Shown here: piece by piece, positions 25,811 to 37,938 of the stretch
Layout: the number at the start of each line of letters is the position of its first letter
How positions within the stretch are numbered: the stretch's first letter is position 1
Origin: Solea solea
Taxonomy: Eukaryota; Chordata; Actinopteri; Pleuronectiformes; Soleidae
NCBI RefSeq assembly: GCF_958295425.1
Contig: NC_081136.1
Coordinates: 31,392,843-31,456,842 of the forward strand
DNA length: 64,000 nt
Direction of reading: 5' to 3'
The notes under the pieces: generated by a model
What the model saw: the letters and a program-made list of their open reading frames with translations, nothing else
Told to the model about the DNA's origin: nothing
Databases searched by the model: none
Program-made: the position numbers and the translations under genes

Positions 25811-28800
25811 CATTCTTACACACTGATTTCAACGCTGACAATAACAACAACAACAACAACTGCCGATATCTTTAACTTTTGCTGTCGCTGGGGAAAAAGA
25901 AAATAGAATATAAACTTCCAGGTTCTGAGATAAACTACCTTGGTCTTGGCAAATGGACATTAAAAAAAAAAAAAAGCAGAATATCTTCAACCCAGCAAGT
26001 AAATACTCCTTGTTATCAGAGGCTTTACAGTCACAAACATCAGCATAAACTCGCTAACTGCTCACACCAACAATGCTAACTAGCTGACGCTAAACTGGTG
26101 AAGTATGTGTAATAATTATGTAAACATACATTATATCTTCTTTTGTTTATACTGCATTTTTGTTTTGTTTTTAGCCATCCACTTTGCTGCGGCGAATTCG
26201 TGATATCAGCAAGATATTTGACCTTATGTAGCGTGTTAGCACTTCCTGTAAGTAGCGCTAAACTTGCTAAGTCGAGTCTCAGGCTCATAAACTGTTGAGC
26301 GGGTGAAAGATAACGGTCCCACTATAAGTCATTTATGAAACATTGGCTCATTTTAATTTTCTCTACATCCTCTTTTAAGAAGAATGGACAACAAATGATC
26401 ACAATTTGTCCAAATGTAGTTGAGAAATGTCAGTGTGGACCAAAGTGGTGAATGGCCTGACACCCTGAAGCTGTGCGTGGTTAAAATTTAAAAATAGCTT
26501 GCTTGGAGAATCATGGTTTGCACTGGACAGTGATGAATTGCACCTTCCTGTTCACTCAGCATCTTATAACTGAAAAATTCACATATACGCTTGGGTTTTA
26601 GACATTTATTTTACATATGATCTTTGTTGGACTTTCTCTCCCCCGTTATAAATCTTGTTGCACCGGCAGGAAAAAAAGTGTAATTCAGCTCAGTGCAAAC
26701 CCTTTTAAATTCCTGTCCACCCACAAATGAGATCCTAAGACATTTTGGCCAGCTCAAAATGGCTAATAATGGTATTTATCAGCGCTAACTCTCTTCCTGA
26801 GCTGAACTTAGTGTCAGCCAATTAAGCAAGAAATTCAAATTATCCTGTGCCTGTTGGGTTCCGATGAGAGCTGTGGGGTTTGGGTTTAAATGTCAACCCC
26901 GTGTTTGTATTTGCCATAAAATAATCCACTCCCTCCTGTGCAGAATTTGAATAAAGCTTAAATGATACACCTGATGTAGTGGCTTTTCAGAAGGGTTTGG
27001 CACATGCTTGTCATTGCACGACATTGCTTTTCCTTTGCGATACGAGGTGGATAATTATTCAAGATGAAACCGGAATAGATAAAGGTCTGCTGAGGTTTAA
27101 TGATTTATTCACCACCGTAAGCTGGTGTGATCTAATATTCAGAGGATGGGACGGAAAGTTTCTTTTGCTTGCATTATGGGTTGAATTTAATTTCCACGTT
27201 CCCACTCCCACAAAGGTTTTTATTCTTCCTTTGGAGACACGGGGAGGTCTGAGAGAATAGCAGAGAAGGCGAGACACATTAGCGGAGGCTGAGAGAGAAT
27301 TCGATCCTGCACCCAGCGGGGGGGTCCATGGGAATCCTAAGGTGCGAAGCAACCGTCAGGCATCTATGGGAACGTGTGTGCATTATTTAAAACAGTGCAG
27401 GCATATGAAGGGAGAGCAGTTTTTTTGAAAAAGATTGTTGCCATCCTCAGTTTTAGCCTGAGGGTGTTTTTGCTTCATTCCCTGGTTATAATCTGACTGT
27501 GCTGTAAACCTCACATTTCCAAAATGTCAACGTGAAATCAGACGAAACAGCCTCATTTCCATAGTGACAACTGGGATTTTTTTTTATTATTGTTATTATA
27601 AAATGGCTTTCTGTTCGAGCTACACAAGGTCACACGTTCCCGAGGTTCAGGTACAGAAACAAGAAAATCTTCATGACTTCAATGGGATTTTCACTTGACA
27701 GCCACATTAATGCAGTGTGTTTGTGTACAGTAGGCCTGTTGTACAAGTGTTATGCTACTGTATATAAATATATATACACCCCCCCGCAGGACACACTTTG
27801 GTTTCCCTGTAATAAATAATGCTCTTTTGTGTTCTGTGCTTCATTTGTTCTCTGTTGTAATATCAGTGCAGCTCAATAAATTATGAATAACGCCCATTCA
27901 ACCCGCTGCAAAGTCCTCTTTTTGTTATCGTTGTTGTCGTCGTTTCAAATGCAGCACAAATGTACAACCTAAATGAACACGCACACTCAGTCTCCAGTTG
28001 CTCATAAGCCATGCTGTTGAGCTCGAGTCCCATCGGATTTGAAATCCGGGGCAAAGTCGACACAAAAGGCAAGCGTGTTTGTTGTTATGTCGTTACACGA
28101 GCGGCACAAACCACGAATTAAGCTGCAAATATATGATAAAAAATTCACAACAGCAAGTTTCACCTGAAAGAAATTGTCAGTCGATGGTATCCGGTGTGTT
28201 TGTGAGTCGAACATAAACACACATCGCTGTTTATGATTGTCACTGTCGCGCCAAACGTGCTATAGCGCTCCCGTACGTAACGCCACATAATAGGCAACTA
28301 ATTCAACACAAATAAAGATATCATGTGCCTGACTGCAAGTGAGCTGCAGGGTTGTTGACAGCGTAACTCTGAGGCAGAGCGTGTGCTGCAGTAGGCACAG
28401 CATGAGTCTTTCACTTTCTTTGCTTGGAGATTTTGGGCAGCAAAGCTCGCCTACACACACCAGCTGGCTGTTGTCTGGGGGAATCGCCTCATCCATTTTT
28501 TTTTTTTTCTGATGAAATCAGAGGAAATCCACAAGCAGCCCATGGCAGACCACACATCCCCCCCCCCTCCCATCCCCTCCTTACTTCTCTACTCAATAAT
28601 TCTCAGTGATAGACCTCTCCTCTGAGCAACACTCCGCAGTTCCAATTAGTGAAAAGCAAAGAGGCCCCCTTGTTTGTCGGCACGCAAGCAGTAATTGGAT
28701 AATCCCTGAAATTTGAGCGAACGCACAAAAGGGAATTGGTAATTAAACTAGAAAGTCTGTCAAATATTGACACAGATGAGTTCTGCAAAGTATAGATACA

Positions 28801-29633
28801 GAGGGTGAGTCAACATGATTGTGCAGGTTTTTATAATCTCACATACTTTCAGGGCAAAGTGTGACATATTTATCCCGAAGCTTAGCCTTGGATATGGGAG
28901 ATAAAAAGTCAAATCCATACTAATATCAACACTAATATTGTTTTGCATAAACCCTTTGTTTGGTTAGCTTCAAATCCGTGTTTGACACATATATTGTATG
29001 TGCACCTCCCTACACGATCTCAGTGGATTTAGCAGGTGAGCTCACACTTTAAAATATGAAATCCCCATTAAATAATTTTTTTTTTTCGTTAAATCGTTTT
29101 ACCTTTAACACCAATTAATTAACTAAAATCGAGCTAGTCTTAGTCGGACTAACATACATGGATAATGTGATTCATAGTCCGATTACTCCTGCATGTATAC
29201 ACTTAGTCTGACTGGAATTTTTTTTTTGCTTATTTTAACCATAAAAGGGCCAGAAAATGTCCTGTGAGTAAGTGATTTTGCCTATAAGTAACTTTCAATA
29301 TCTGGCAGTGATTTACAATTTACTGCATATTAAAATAGTGTATTAACAGTTTAAAATGAAGAAAAACAAAAAGTAAATTTGTAATGTGAAGAGTAAAAAA
29401 CATTTGAAATAAAACATGTCCAAAAACAGGCCAAAAAATGGAAACTATGTACAGGCGTTTTCCCTACGTTTTCCCCTCTCTGGCATCAAAGACCGGCTTT
29501 CTGCGACAGCACGATTGAAATTACCGTAATAAACATGTGTTGGCTTTGACGTGAACTGTTGGAATTTTTCCCATAGCACAAACCGTCGTGTAATTACGGT
29601 AACGGGAAGTAAGCTTGCGCAAACATGTAGAAA
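25811..29633. other. Non-coding stretch, no gene recognised
   Basis: No supportable exon. The tracts 26740-26970 and 27000-27290 are repeat-free and of mixed composition, and might be conserved non-coding sequence. Homopolymers lie at 28497-28509 (T) and 28558-28566 (C). Confidence 0.45.
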
Positions 29634-29691
29634 GCATTGGTGGTTCAGTGGTAGAATTCTCGCCTGCCGGGTTCGATTCCCGGCCAATGCA
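29634..29691 (+). pseudogene. tRNA-Gly(GCC) pseudogene, anticodon arm deleted
   Basis: The 5' part matches the eukaryotic tRNA-Gly(GCC) gene from the acceptor strand GCATTGG through the D arm (A box TGGTTCAGTGG) into CTCGCCTGCC. The 3' part matches the T arm (B box GGTTCGATTCC) and acceptor strand CCAATGC plus A. The two halves join directly. The copy is 58 nt, against 71 nt for the usual gene. The 13 missing bases remove the 3' side of the anticodon loop and stem plus the variable loop. The acceptor, D and T stems can all still pair, and both internal polymerase III promoter boxes survive. It cannot make a decoding tRNA. Confidence 0.85.
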
Positions 29692-29696
29692 TCTGG

Positions 29697-29920
29697 CTTT
29701 TGGGCAGCCCGTGGAAAGGGAACTTGACTTGTAACCGGAGGGTCACCGATTCAAAACCCCACCCGCCCAAAAAGGGCTGGGGTACCCCTGAGCAAGGTAC
29801 CCAACCCCCAATGCTCATCAGGCGCTACTCAGTGTGGCAGCCCACTGCTCCTAATTCAAGAATGTGTCAAATGCAGAGGAATACTTTCCCTAAGGGGATT
29901 AATAAAATCAAAATTCAAAC
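29697..29920 (+). mobile_element. tRNA-derived SINE
   Basis: It has a tRNA-like head (gcagcccgtggaaagggaac, with a B-box-like 'ccgattcaaaac' at about 29746-29757). The body (gggctggggtacccctgagc) and the A-rich tail ending 'aataaaatcaaaatt' are those of a SINE widespread in fish genomes. It lies only a few bases from the tRNA-Gly pseudogene. No clear target duplication was found. Confidence 0.7.
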
Positions 29921-32298
29921 GTGTCGTCTGCGATACACTCAGGGTTAAAATAGTCAAATTCACTTAAAGTTACTTATCTTAACTTGAAATTTCAGTAGTA
30001 ATCAGAAGTGTATTCTTGCTTGACGACGTCTAACAGCACGTTAAACAAGCCTTTGCTGTTTATGAACTCTCGTTTTTTTAGTTTTTTAATTTGTGGTGGT
30101 GTCGGTGTCTGCAGATGAACCGTTCCATTCCAAAAAACTGAATTGTTGTCAATAAATGTGTCGGATCAGATCGCCAACGTGGAAAAAAAAGTCCCTGGTT
30201 CGCAGACACACCGACAGCTTTCTGACGCCGTGCGTTTCCAACTGGATCCGCCAACATGCTGAGCCCTGGACCCTCATTGCTGCGTTCGCAGGCTGCCGGG
30301 GTCCTCGGTTCAGCAGCCGCCGCGGAGGCCACCTGCCATTTTTTATTTTTGGAAATGATCTCTGCTCACAGCGTGACCTGTGCACGTCCCGTTGAAACAA
30401 CAGTTTGCCGAGTTACTGACTCTTCTCCCGACGTCTCGCTAAAAACCCATCACAACGAGACGCTCCCTTTCACAGTCCACTTAATGAGAGTGTAGCGTCA
30501 GCATTCTGCTTGCAATTACAGTGCTTAGAACTCTTTAATGATATGTTAATGGCTTGGCTGTATTACCTCTCAGCTGCCCAAACAACATTAAATACCCTGC
30601 GGCTGATTAATTGGCGTCCACAGAAATGCCCAATTAGAGGGAAAATGTTTGAATTCAGCTCAGCCGGGTAAACACGTGCCATCAGATATCAGATAAATGG
30701 AGACGATAATCCTGGTGTAGACTAAGATATAAGCATATAACAATGAACAATACGTTACATGACTCTCTGTGTTTCCTGCTGTGGTGTGACATTCTGGCAC
30801 AGGAAGTGATTTATGTCAAGGCGGTGAAAACATTGTGAGAAGTTTCAGAAACCTATTTTATTAAAGAGAAACAATAACTTGAAGGTAGCAGTAAGTCAAT
30901 ACTGTATATATTTAGAAAGTAGCTTGTCTCTACCTCTCAAAGGATGGATTTCTTCTTTTCTTATTTTAGTTAAACCTTGTATTTGACCAATATAGGACAA
31001 ATTGAAATTAAGCGGTGCCCAGGCTCAGACACTCAGCAGCACAATTTACAAGTTACAGACAATAAAACAGCACCCTAATCATCATAATAAGAAATAAATA
31101 GACAGTAAATAGATTAAAGTACAAGTGTTTAACAAATGAACACTTAAAGGAATACTTCACCGATTTTTCAAAGATACTACCCCTATTCTAGTAATACACA
31201 GCCGAATGCTAGTATTCCTTTAATGACATTAAAAAAAACAGTTAAATTACAGCCAGAAGTTTGAGCCTCCACGTCTGGCTAATGAGATTGACAATAAAAA
31301 ATAAACCCTGTGACCTAAGACCATACAAACCTGCTTTTTGGCTTAATAAAATCAAGTAGATATGACCTAAAATACATTTAAAAACAGTCTTGTATAAAGT
31401 ACCTAAAAGGGAATACTTGAGTACAAGTATCTTTACCAGAAAATGACTTTGGTAGAAGTTGAAGTCACTTTTTTTTTATAATATTTTTAAGTAAAAGTCT
31501 TGAAGTATATGACATTTACTGTACTAAAAAGTCATTTTCTGACATAAAATGTACTTAAGTTTTAGGAGTAAAAGTATTAAAAAAGTGAGGAGTTTGGATT
31601 GAGCCATTTCCTAAAGTAAACAAACAGACATTATTTCCCTTTCTTATCTTCTCTGTTTCTGTTATTATAGCTGCAACGTGTACAACGTCTTCTTCTCTGT
31701 TGTTGGTGTAACGTTACAGCGCCACTTACAGTCCTGGCATATGTACTACAGCGTTTTGAGTCCTTCCTGAAACGATGCCGTCTTTACGGGGGAACTTTTT
31801 TTACTGTACGTTTCGCGCCGTTTCCGTCTGGACGCGGCCGGACTATGAGATGAATGTATGGACGTATCGCTAATGCAGAATGACTCCAGGAGAGTTGCTT
31901 TGCTCAAGGGCACAGTGCCAACAACCCCAGCTGTTAATGACCAGTGGGTGTCCTGAGGTCAAACTTGTGACTCTTAAGTTACATGACACTCATCAGGTGC
32001 ATAATATTAAAAGAAACAAAACCCTCCCACAGTATGTGTTGCTTTGCCATCGTGTCGAGCCGACTATGATTTATCCGCGACACGTTTCCCGACAACTCCC
32101 AGCACAACTTCTCTCTCGTCGGCGCACAACTGCTGCCGAGGCAGAAACTTGTTGTGATTATTAATGTGCAACACCTGAACTCTAAAATTCATGAGGGTGG
32201 CATTAATTTTCCAGGAGTTCCCTGAGTAGACCGCGCGGCGAGTGGTGACAAAGCACCGCGGAGTCTGTGCAGAGGAGACGCCATCCAATCTACAAAAC

Positions 32299-32299
32299 A

Positions 32300-32330
<31 letters not shown>

Positions 32331-32355
32331 CGACGAGGAGGAGGAGGAGGAGGAG
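32299..32355. repeat. (CA)n followed by (GAG)n
   Basis: A CA dinucleotide run at 32299-32326, then GAG triplets at 32335-32355. Confidence 0.95.
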
Positions 32356-33027
32356 AAACAACAGTCAGGTGGTGATGAGTGCATGTTGTCTCGTGCTGCG
32401 GTTAATCACAGTTCTGCGCTGACACTTGGATAAACTGCTACCACCCTGGTTCTGCCGCGCTGCATTAAGATAGATGATGAATTAAAGTGACAAAAAAAAC
32501 AAAAACATAGTGGCCCCCTCGTCCACTTTCTCGTGTTCATGATTAAAGTCTTAACTAGAGGAATAAAACATGTTGCCTATCGCAAACAAGTGAATGCGTT
32601 TTCCTTCACACTTCCAATCCGAGTGTACATGACAAACTACGATGGCCTTCGAGCAGCATAAAAACAAACAATCCCTCCCTGGAGCTGGCATTTGATTTGA
32701 CAAATATTTAGAAAGTTTAACAAAAGCACAACCATTCTTAATTTTAGGTAATATCTGCTGATAGATCGTTCTTAAAGCATACACACCAGACATTAAAAAG
32801 GTCTTTTTTTTATTTATTTATCACCCCTAAGAGGATGTTGTGTGTTACAAGTCTCCCATAAGTGCAGGGCCCTAAGCTGTATTTAATTAAATAATGATAT
32901 TTATAAGATATATAATACATATATGTGTACATGTATACATGTGTATACAATATGTATCAAAATTCAAAATTTGCATTAATTCTTATCTAAATGTCTTTTT
33001 CTAGAGCTGTCCCTTTCAATATAACAC

Positions 33028-33077
33028 GTGCCGTGCCGTGCCGTGCCGTGCCGTGCCGTGCCGTGCCGTGCCATGCC
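33028..33077. repeat. (GTGCC)n pentanucleotide array
   Basis: About ten tandem GTGCC units; the last is altered to ATGCC. The array begins inside a CACGTG E-box word. Confidence 0.95.
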
Positions 33078-34966
33078 GGTACCATGTAGTGGAAAAGTGC
33101 CGTTAGAGGGCAGTAAAATCACAAAAGTATTCATTTTCACTTTCGTATTCAAAGTGAAGCACTAAGTGTGTTGATACTGGACTTGAATTAAACAAGTAAA
33201 CCAGTTTAGTGCTTTTTTAAAAAATTTAGAAGAGACAAATGCCCCACGTGTTTATTTAGGCCACAATCAGGCAACGTTGCATTTACTGAATGTTTCTTTT
33301 TGCCTGCTTTCAAACAATAATCGTACCAAAAGTTTGTCCATCCACTTATATAAGTGTATTAATATAATGAATCAGTTGAAGCTCCTTGACGACACACAGG
33401 TGAGCTCCAAATATAAAAAGAAAGTCCCAGGAGGAAACATTAGCTCTCTAATCTTTTTAGCGTGGAGGCCCTGGTGGAAGGATTTCCTGTTCAAATTTCC
33501 TCCGTTGCCTCCAAGTGTCAATTTGTTTGAGGGTAATAAGATGCAACACAGTCCCAGGACAGAGCCGCAGCATTAGTACTAGGTTAATTCAGTTGTGCGA
33601 CTTCCTTAATAAATTTGCATATAAAGAAATTAGCTGCGGTTATCCGCCACTGGATTCTGCCGCCGCTCTCCCTCACCGGTGATCCCACATACTCGGTGAA
33701 AGTCACCCTGAAGTGAGACTTTATAATTCCTCTGCTCACATGTGTATAAACTCTTGTAATTGCGCTGTCGCTGTAACGCTGTGGAGCAGATGTTGAAAGC
33801 CACACGACAAGCTCGTAAAAGCACAGTGCATTAAGCAACACAATGTGACTAAATAAAACTAACAACCTTTTTTTAATGGCTTGTGGTGAGAAAGGAGATT
33901 CTTTCGGCCCCGAAGTGACAAATAATGCTGAAAAGAAAGTCAGTTCATTGTTTTGTTTTTTTAACCATTTAATTTCACCAGGTCACTGAGGTCAGGTTCC
34001 TCTTTTCCTCTTTTCCACCTGAGAGTCCAAACCCGTTCCAAACTAAGAACCTGAATGTGTGTAGCATAGAACTTTCACCAGGACCATGTCTTCCACAGAT
34101 TGTGGTAGGACGTTGAACTCTCTTAGGGTTTACCAATTGAACTGGCAAGAACTGGAACAAAAGTACTATTCAAAACTGAAAAAGTTTAAATTATTAAGGC
34201 CTATTTTTGTTGACCTGATTGCTTTGTGTGTGATTTTCATGGTTGCTTATTAACTTTATCAATGCAACATTATTTAAACTGCATTTTGTGTTGTCTTGGT
34301 ACTTTACTAGTCAGTAATTGGTGAACCGAATTAGTAGTTCACGTTGAAATAAGACCACACTAGTCTTTTGCTGCAGCAAAAGTTTTGCTTTCCTTTCTCA
34401 GTGAAAGTCCATGTGTAATATTAGTATTTCACTGGTAGTTGTAGCGCCAGTAGTCCTGCTACTATCCCTGATAAAAGTGACATTTTAAAATGTAATCATG
34501 TCGTTGACTCATAACAACCTCTATGACTATCACTACTTGTAACACCGCCATCAACCGTCATCATTTTCTCCACCACGAAAAGCCTCCATCACACACACAC
34601 AAACGGTGTCTACACTTTGGCTCGGTCTCGTCTGTCTCTTATCACCTGTCATCAGCCGCAGAGGTGAAAGAGGTAGGATGGGGGGGGGGTGAAGGTGGGA
34701 GTGCTCATCTGAGGCAAAGAGGAAATCCAAAAGGAGGCAGCATCCTTATCATAGGCCCTGCTGCTGAGCCCGGGCTAAAAATAGAAACGGTGGGAGATTG
34801 GCATCGATTTCTGCAGGCGTTGACGGCCCGATTGACAGGAGCACGGCAGCATCGGGCTGTTGAGCCATCGAGGGAATCCACCAGACTACCTGTGATGAGA
34901 TGAGATGGGAAGATAACTTCTGACAAGCGCCTCCACCCGCCACAGGTCTCTAATCACCCCCATCCA

Positions 34967-34991
34967 CACACACACACACACACACACACAA
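34967..34991. repeat. (CA)n microsatellite
   Basis: An uninterrupted CA run; a second, shorter run follows at about 35039-35052. Confidence 0.95.
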
Positions 34992-36879
34992 ACATGCACA
35001 CGCTGAGAGAAAAAAGTAATTACCACATGCATACACCTGCACACACACACACATACTTGCTTGCCCCCCCCTGAGCAAGTAATGGACTTTGGCTGGCTGA
35101 GTATCCACCTGTCTGGTGTCTCCTGCCAAGCCAAAGCTCATGTGCTCACACACATACAAAATACCTCTGGACGTCCCTGCACAGCCGCCCGTCACCGTCC
35201 TTAAGGGTTCCCCCTCAAAATAATCTTCCATCAGTAAACATCGTCTAATGGCGATGAGAGGTGCGTTTGTTTTATGGCGATAAATGAACCTCGGCTCGGT
35301 GGCTGTCGTTAATAGACTGTCTGCTTTTACCGGATTTGGACGCACTTCATCCACCTGCGGCATCAGCAGCAACTCGGCTGTTCACTTATTTGTATTTTGG
35401 CTGTCTCTAAAAGAAATAAGTTTTTGTTTAATTTATCATCTGCCATCCCCACTTGAGAGTAATTATTGAATATAGTTTGTTAAAGCGTTTGAGAAGGTGT
35501 TATCTGGTGTAGTCTACGTGATACGCAGGGTATACAGCGTATACCCTGTGCTACAAAAGGGCCAGGATATCCTTAAAACCGCCTTAAAAATGCGAATTAA
35601 TACGTAGCAACTCTAGTTTTTCTTGACAGAAATAGCACTCAGGTAGTTTGTTTTTGCAAAGAAAAGGTGGAGATGGCATTTTTATTTAAACCACTAAGCA
35701 AAAGAAAAAAAACATTTCGACAACAGATAGGAAGGATCGTCATCTGAACCTCGAACCTACTGACCCCCGACTCCCCTGCCCGGTGTGCCTTTTCAGCTGT
35801 GAGCCACTTGAACTAGAGGGAGCTATGGCATCATTCTCTTCTTCTTTGGTAGGAATGCGTCCTTTTATTCCCTGTGTCCAGACACTGCCGCCACCTGATG
35901 GTGAAGTGAGATACTACAAGACCCTGACCAGGGGCCACAAAACTGCAATGCGATGTGCGCTGCAGCATACCACGGGCTTACACTACACCTCCAGTGCGTC
36001 ATCAAGCCATATTTTAGACATACCTGAAAAATTAATCCATAATCATTTACTCCACAGTTGTTGGATTTTTCACATGTTCTCAGCAACTTTTCTCTAATAT
36101 ACATAATGTGTGAAGAGGAGAATCTCTGCGTTTGCTTTCCATGGACTTTGAAAAGCTAAAAAGTGTGACTTCTCCTCATAATGAGGTGATTTGCAGCAAT
36201 CTGCCACAAAGCCTCTGTTGGTTTGTCAGTATGATCTTCCTCCTGATTAGAAAGTCGTTGAAATTTATGAGGGGCTGTTATGAATTATTGAGATCTGTGT
36301 CCTGGGAGTGAGGGAGGAGGGAGGGGGGGTGTTATCAGGGAAGTTAAAGCAAGGTGGATTTCTTAACAGAGCCCTTTTGTCATTTTTATATTTTTTTTTA
36401 CATTAAGCTGGAATTACCTTGGTATATGTCTCCCTCTGGTGGTGACTATTGGTGTTGCATTACACTGATTACACTGTCATGTTGTCACTTCACACACCTG
36501 AAACTACAGTAAATCCAGAATGCATCAGCCAGACATCGAACAGGAAACCACGAGAATAGAGCACAGTAATCTTACTGAAGCTTAGAATTGATTTTTAAGA
36601 TTTTATTGGTTATCTTTAAGGCCAAATTTAGGTCCCTAAATACTGTTTATTGTAGCTGGTCTGTAACCTGAGGTCCTCAGTGAAAGCCTTGCTTTTCTTT
36701 CTACTATCTTTGATTGAGCTTTTTTCTCTGGAAGAACCTACATGAGGAGTTTGGCTTGGATCATTTTTAAAGGTACATATTATTTACACATCTCTTAAAC
36801 AGTTTTGTTTGCCTTTTGTCACAACTTTGTCAAAACAAATCTCTTTCCTTGTTACGCTTATTCCCATTCCCAAATTGTA

Positions 36880-37315
36880 CTGAAGTACAAGTAAAAGTGG
36901 TCAAAAAATGTACTCAAGTTTAAGTAAAAAAAAGTGGCTTGTTTAAAATGTATTCCTTTGTTTCTTTTTTTTTAACAAGGTTCTTTCTTGTGTCGTACAA
37001 AAAAAGGACAAGGGGACACAAATCTCACATGAATTGTTTTTAATTAAAGGCAAACCTTTACAAATTAAAGTGCTGACAAAATGAAATATGTAAACACATA
37101 ATGTATGTATAAAATGGTCACAAAATGCTTTAACTTTTATTAATTAGCACCAACTCACCTGTCCTCGTCATTTACTGCCAAAGTTTCCAGTGCTTGAATT
37201 GTTTTAACATTTAAATTTTTTTTTTTACTCAGTAACGGATGTGATTTCAAACGTAGTGAGAAAAAAAACATACTTATGTAAAAGTAAAATTACAAATTTA
37301 AAAAATGTACTTGCG
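36880..37315. mobile_element. Fish interspersed repeat ('tactcaagtaaaagt' family)
   Basis: The left part reads gaagtacaagtaaaagtgg and 'gtactcaagtttaagta'. The right part has 'tactcagtaacggatgtga' and 'tatgtaaaagtaaaattac'. This vocabulary is typical of an abundant non-autonomous fish repeat also seen at 31395-31600. Confidence 0.5.
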
Positions 37316-37319
37316 CCAT

Positions 37320-37520
37320 TTGTGTACCAGAGAGCATGCTGGGTAAACCTTTGAAACATGGCAGTACAAGATGGCGGCCTAAGTCAGGTAAGCTCTTACT
37401 TTAAGCTAAACTATTTTTATTTTACTTGACACCTTTATACTTTTATACACGTATACACAGTCATACTCATGTACAGTATATTAAAACACCGATGCTGAAT
37501 GTTACACAGTGGTCCTTTAA
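37320..37520 (-). mobile_element. MITE copy carrying a YY1-like GCCGCCATCTTG word
   Basis: Read on the minus strand, it starts ttaaaggaccactgtgtaac, a form of the terminal repeat of the 46854-47078 element. It continues to GCCGCCATCTTGTACTGCCA (37357-37376). The match to that family makes this word part of a repeat, not a promoter landmark for the gene downstream. Confidence 0.5.
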
Positions 37521-37729
37521 GTCTTACTGCTTGTCCGACAGCGCCATCTTTAGCCGCACAGCCTACATTACAAGGCCGATCCGGTCTTCGTCAGCTAACC
37601 AGGAAACAAGGCTTTGCCGTGATCTGGACTGAGGCGGATGAGACCAGAAACCTTTGTTCCGTTTTTGCTCCCAACGCGAGACTTAAAAAAACAAACCGTT
37701 TCCGCTAAAAAAAAAAAAAAAAAAGAACC

Positions 37730-37898
37730 GCACTCACATCCAGCGGGTTTACGGTCGACGGTCGCTTCCTGTGTTTCCACTAACACAGAAACGAGCCGAT
37801 TTTAATGAATAGGATCCACATTTTTGTTTTGTCGAGGTCGCTACAGACGGAGGGCGACGTCGGTTCGGGGTTTTTTCGTCCTCCCTGTTTGCTGCTAA
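37730..37898 (+). promoter_or_regulatory. Probable promoter / 5' UTR of the TIN2-Myb/SANT gene
   Basis: This short CpG-rich island stands in AT-rich surroundings directly upstream of the chosen start codon. It carries CGCTTCCTGT (ETS-type, about 37763-37772) and several CG-containing words (ggtcgacggtcg, ggcgacgtcggttcgggg). No TATA box is evident. The transcription start cannot be fixed from sequence alone. Confidence 0.4.
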
Positions 37899-37938
37899 AT
37901 GGAAATAAACCAAGGGAGTGAAAGTGGAAGCAGACGAG
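37899..37938 (+). CDS. tinf2: Exon 1 of the TIN2-like gene (start codon)
   Basis: It encodes [13 protein letters not shown] plus the first base of a Gly codon. The donor is g|gtgcgt. It was chosen because exon 2 opens in phase 1 and has no start of its own after the acceptor, and this is the nearest upstream ATG-to-donor stretch that ends in phase 1. A TAA directly precedes the ATG. The nearest ATG-donor alternative at 37357-37388 ends in phase 0 and lies in a repeat. Confidence 0.6.

Larger units (their letters stand above)
29921..36870. other. Non-coding stretch with repeats
   Basis: No gene is supportable. A small palindromic repeat lies at 31146-31224 (aaaggaatacttc ... gtattccttta). At 31395-31600 there is a common fish repeat with 'gagtacaagtat...ttaagtaaaagt' text and its inverse. 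The block 30505-30690 (CTTTAATGATATGTTAATGG, GATTAATTGG, CCAATTAGAG) is the best enhancer-like sequence here. Confidence 0.45.

Noticed and set aside
37357..37388. ATG followed by ten codons and a gtaagc donor, with a YY1-like AAGATGGCGGC, as first exon of the TIN2-like gene
   Set aside because: It ends in phase 0 whereas exon 2 needs phase 1, and the text matches an interspersed repeat whose end lies at 37520. A non-coding first exon remains possible but unsupported.
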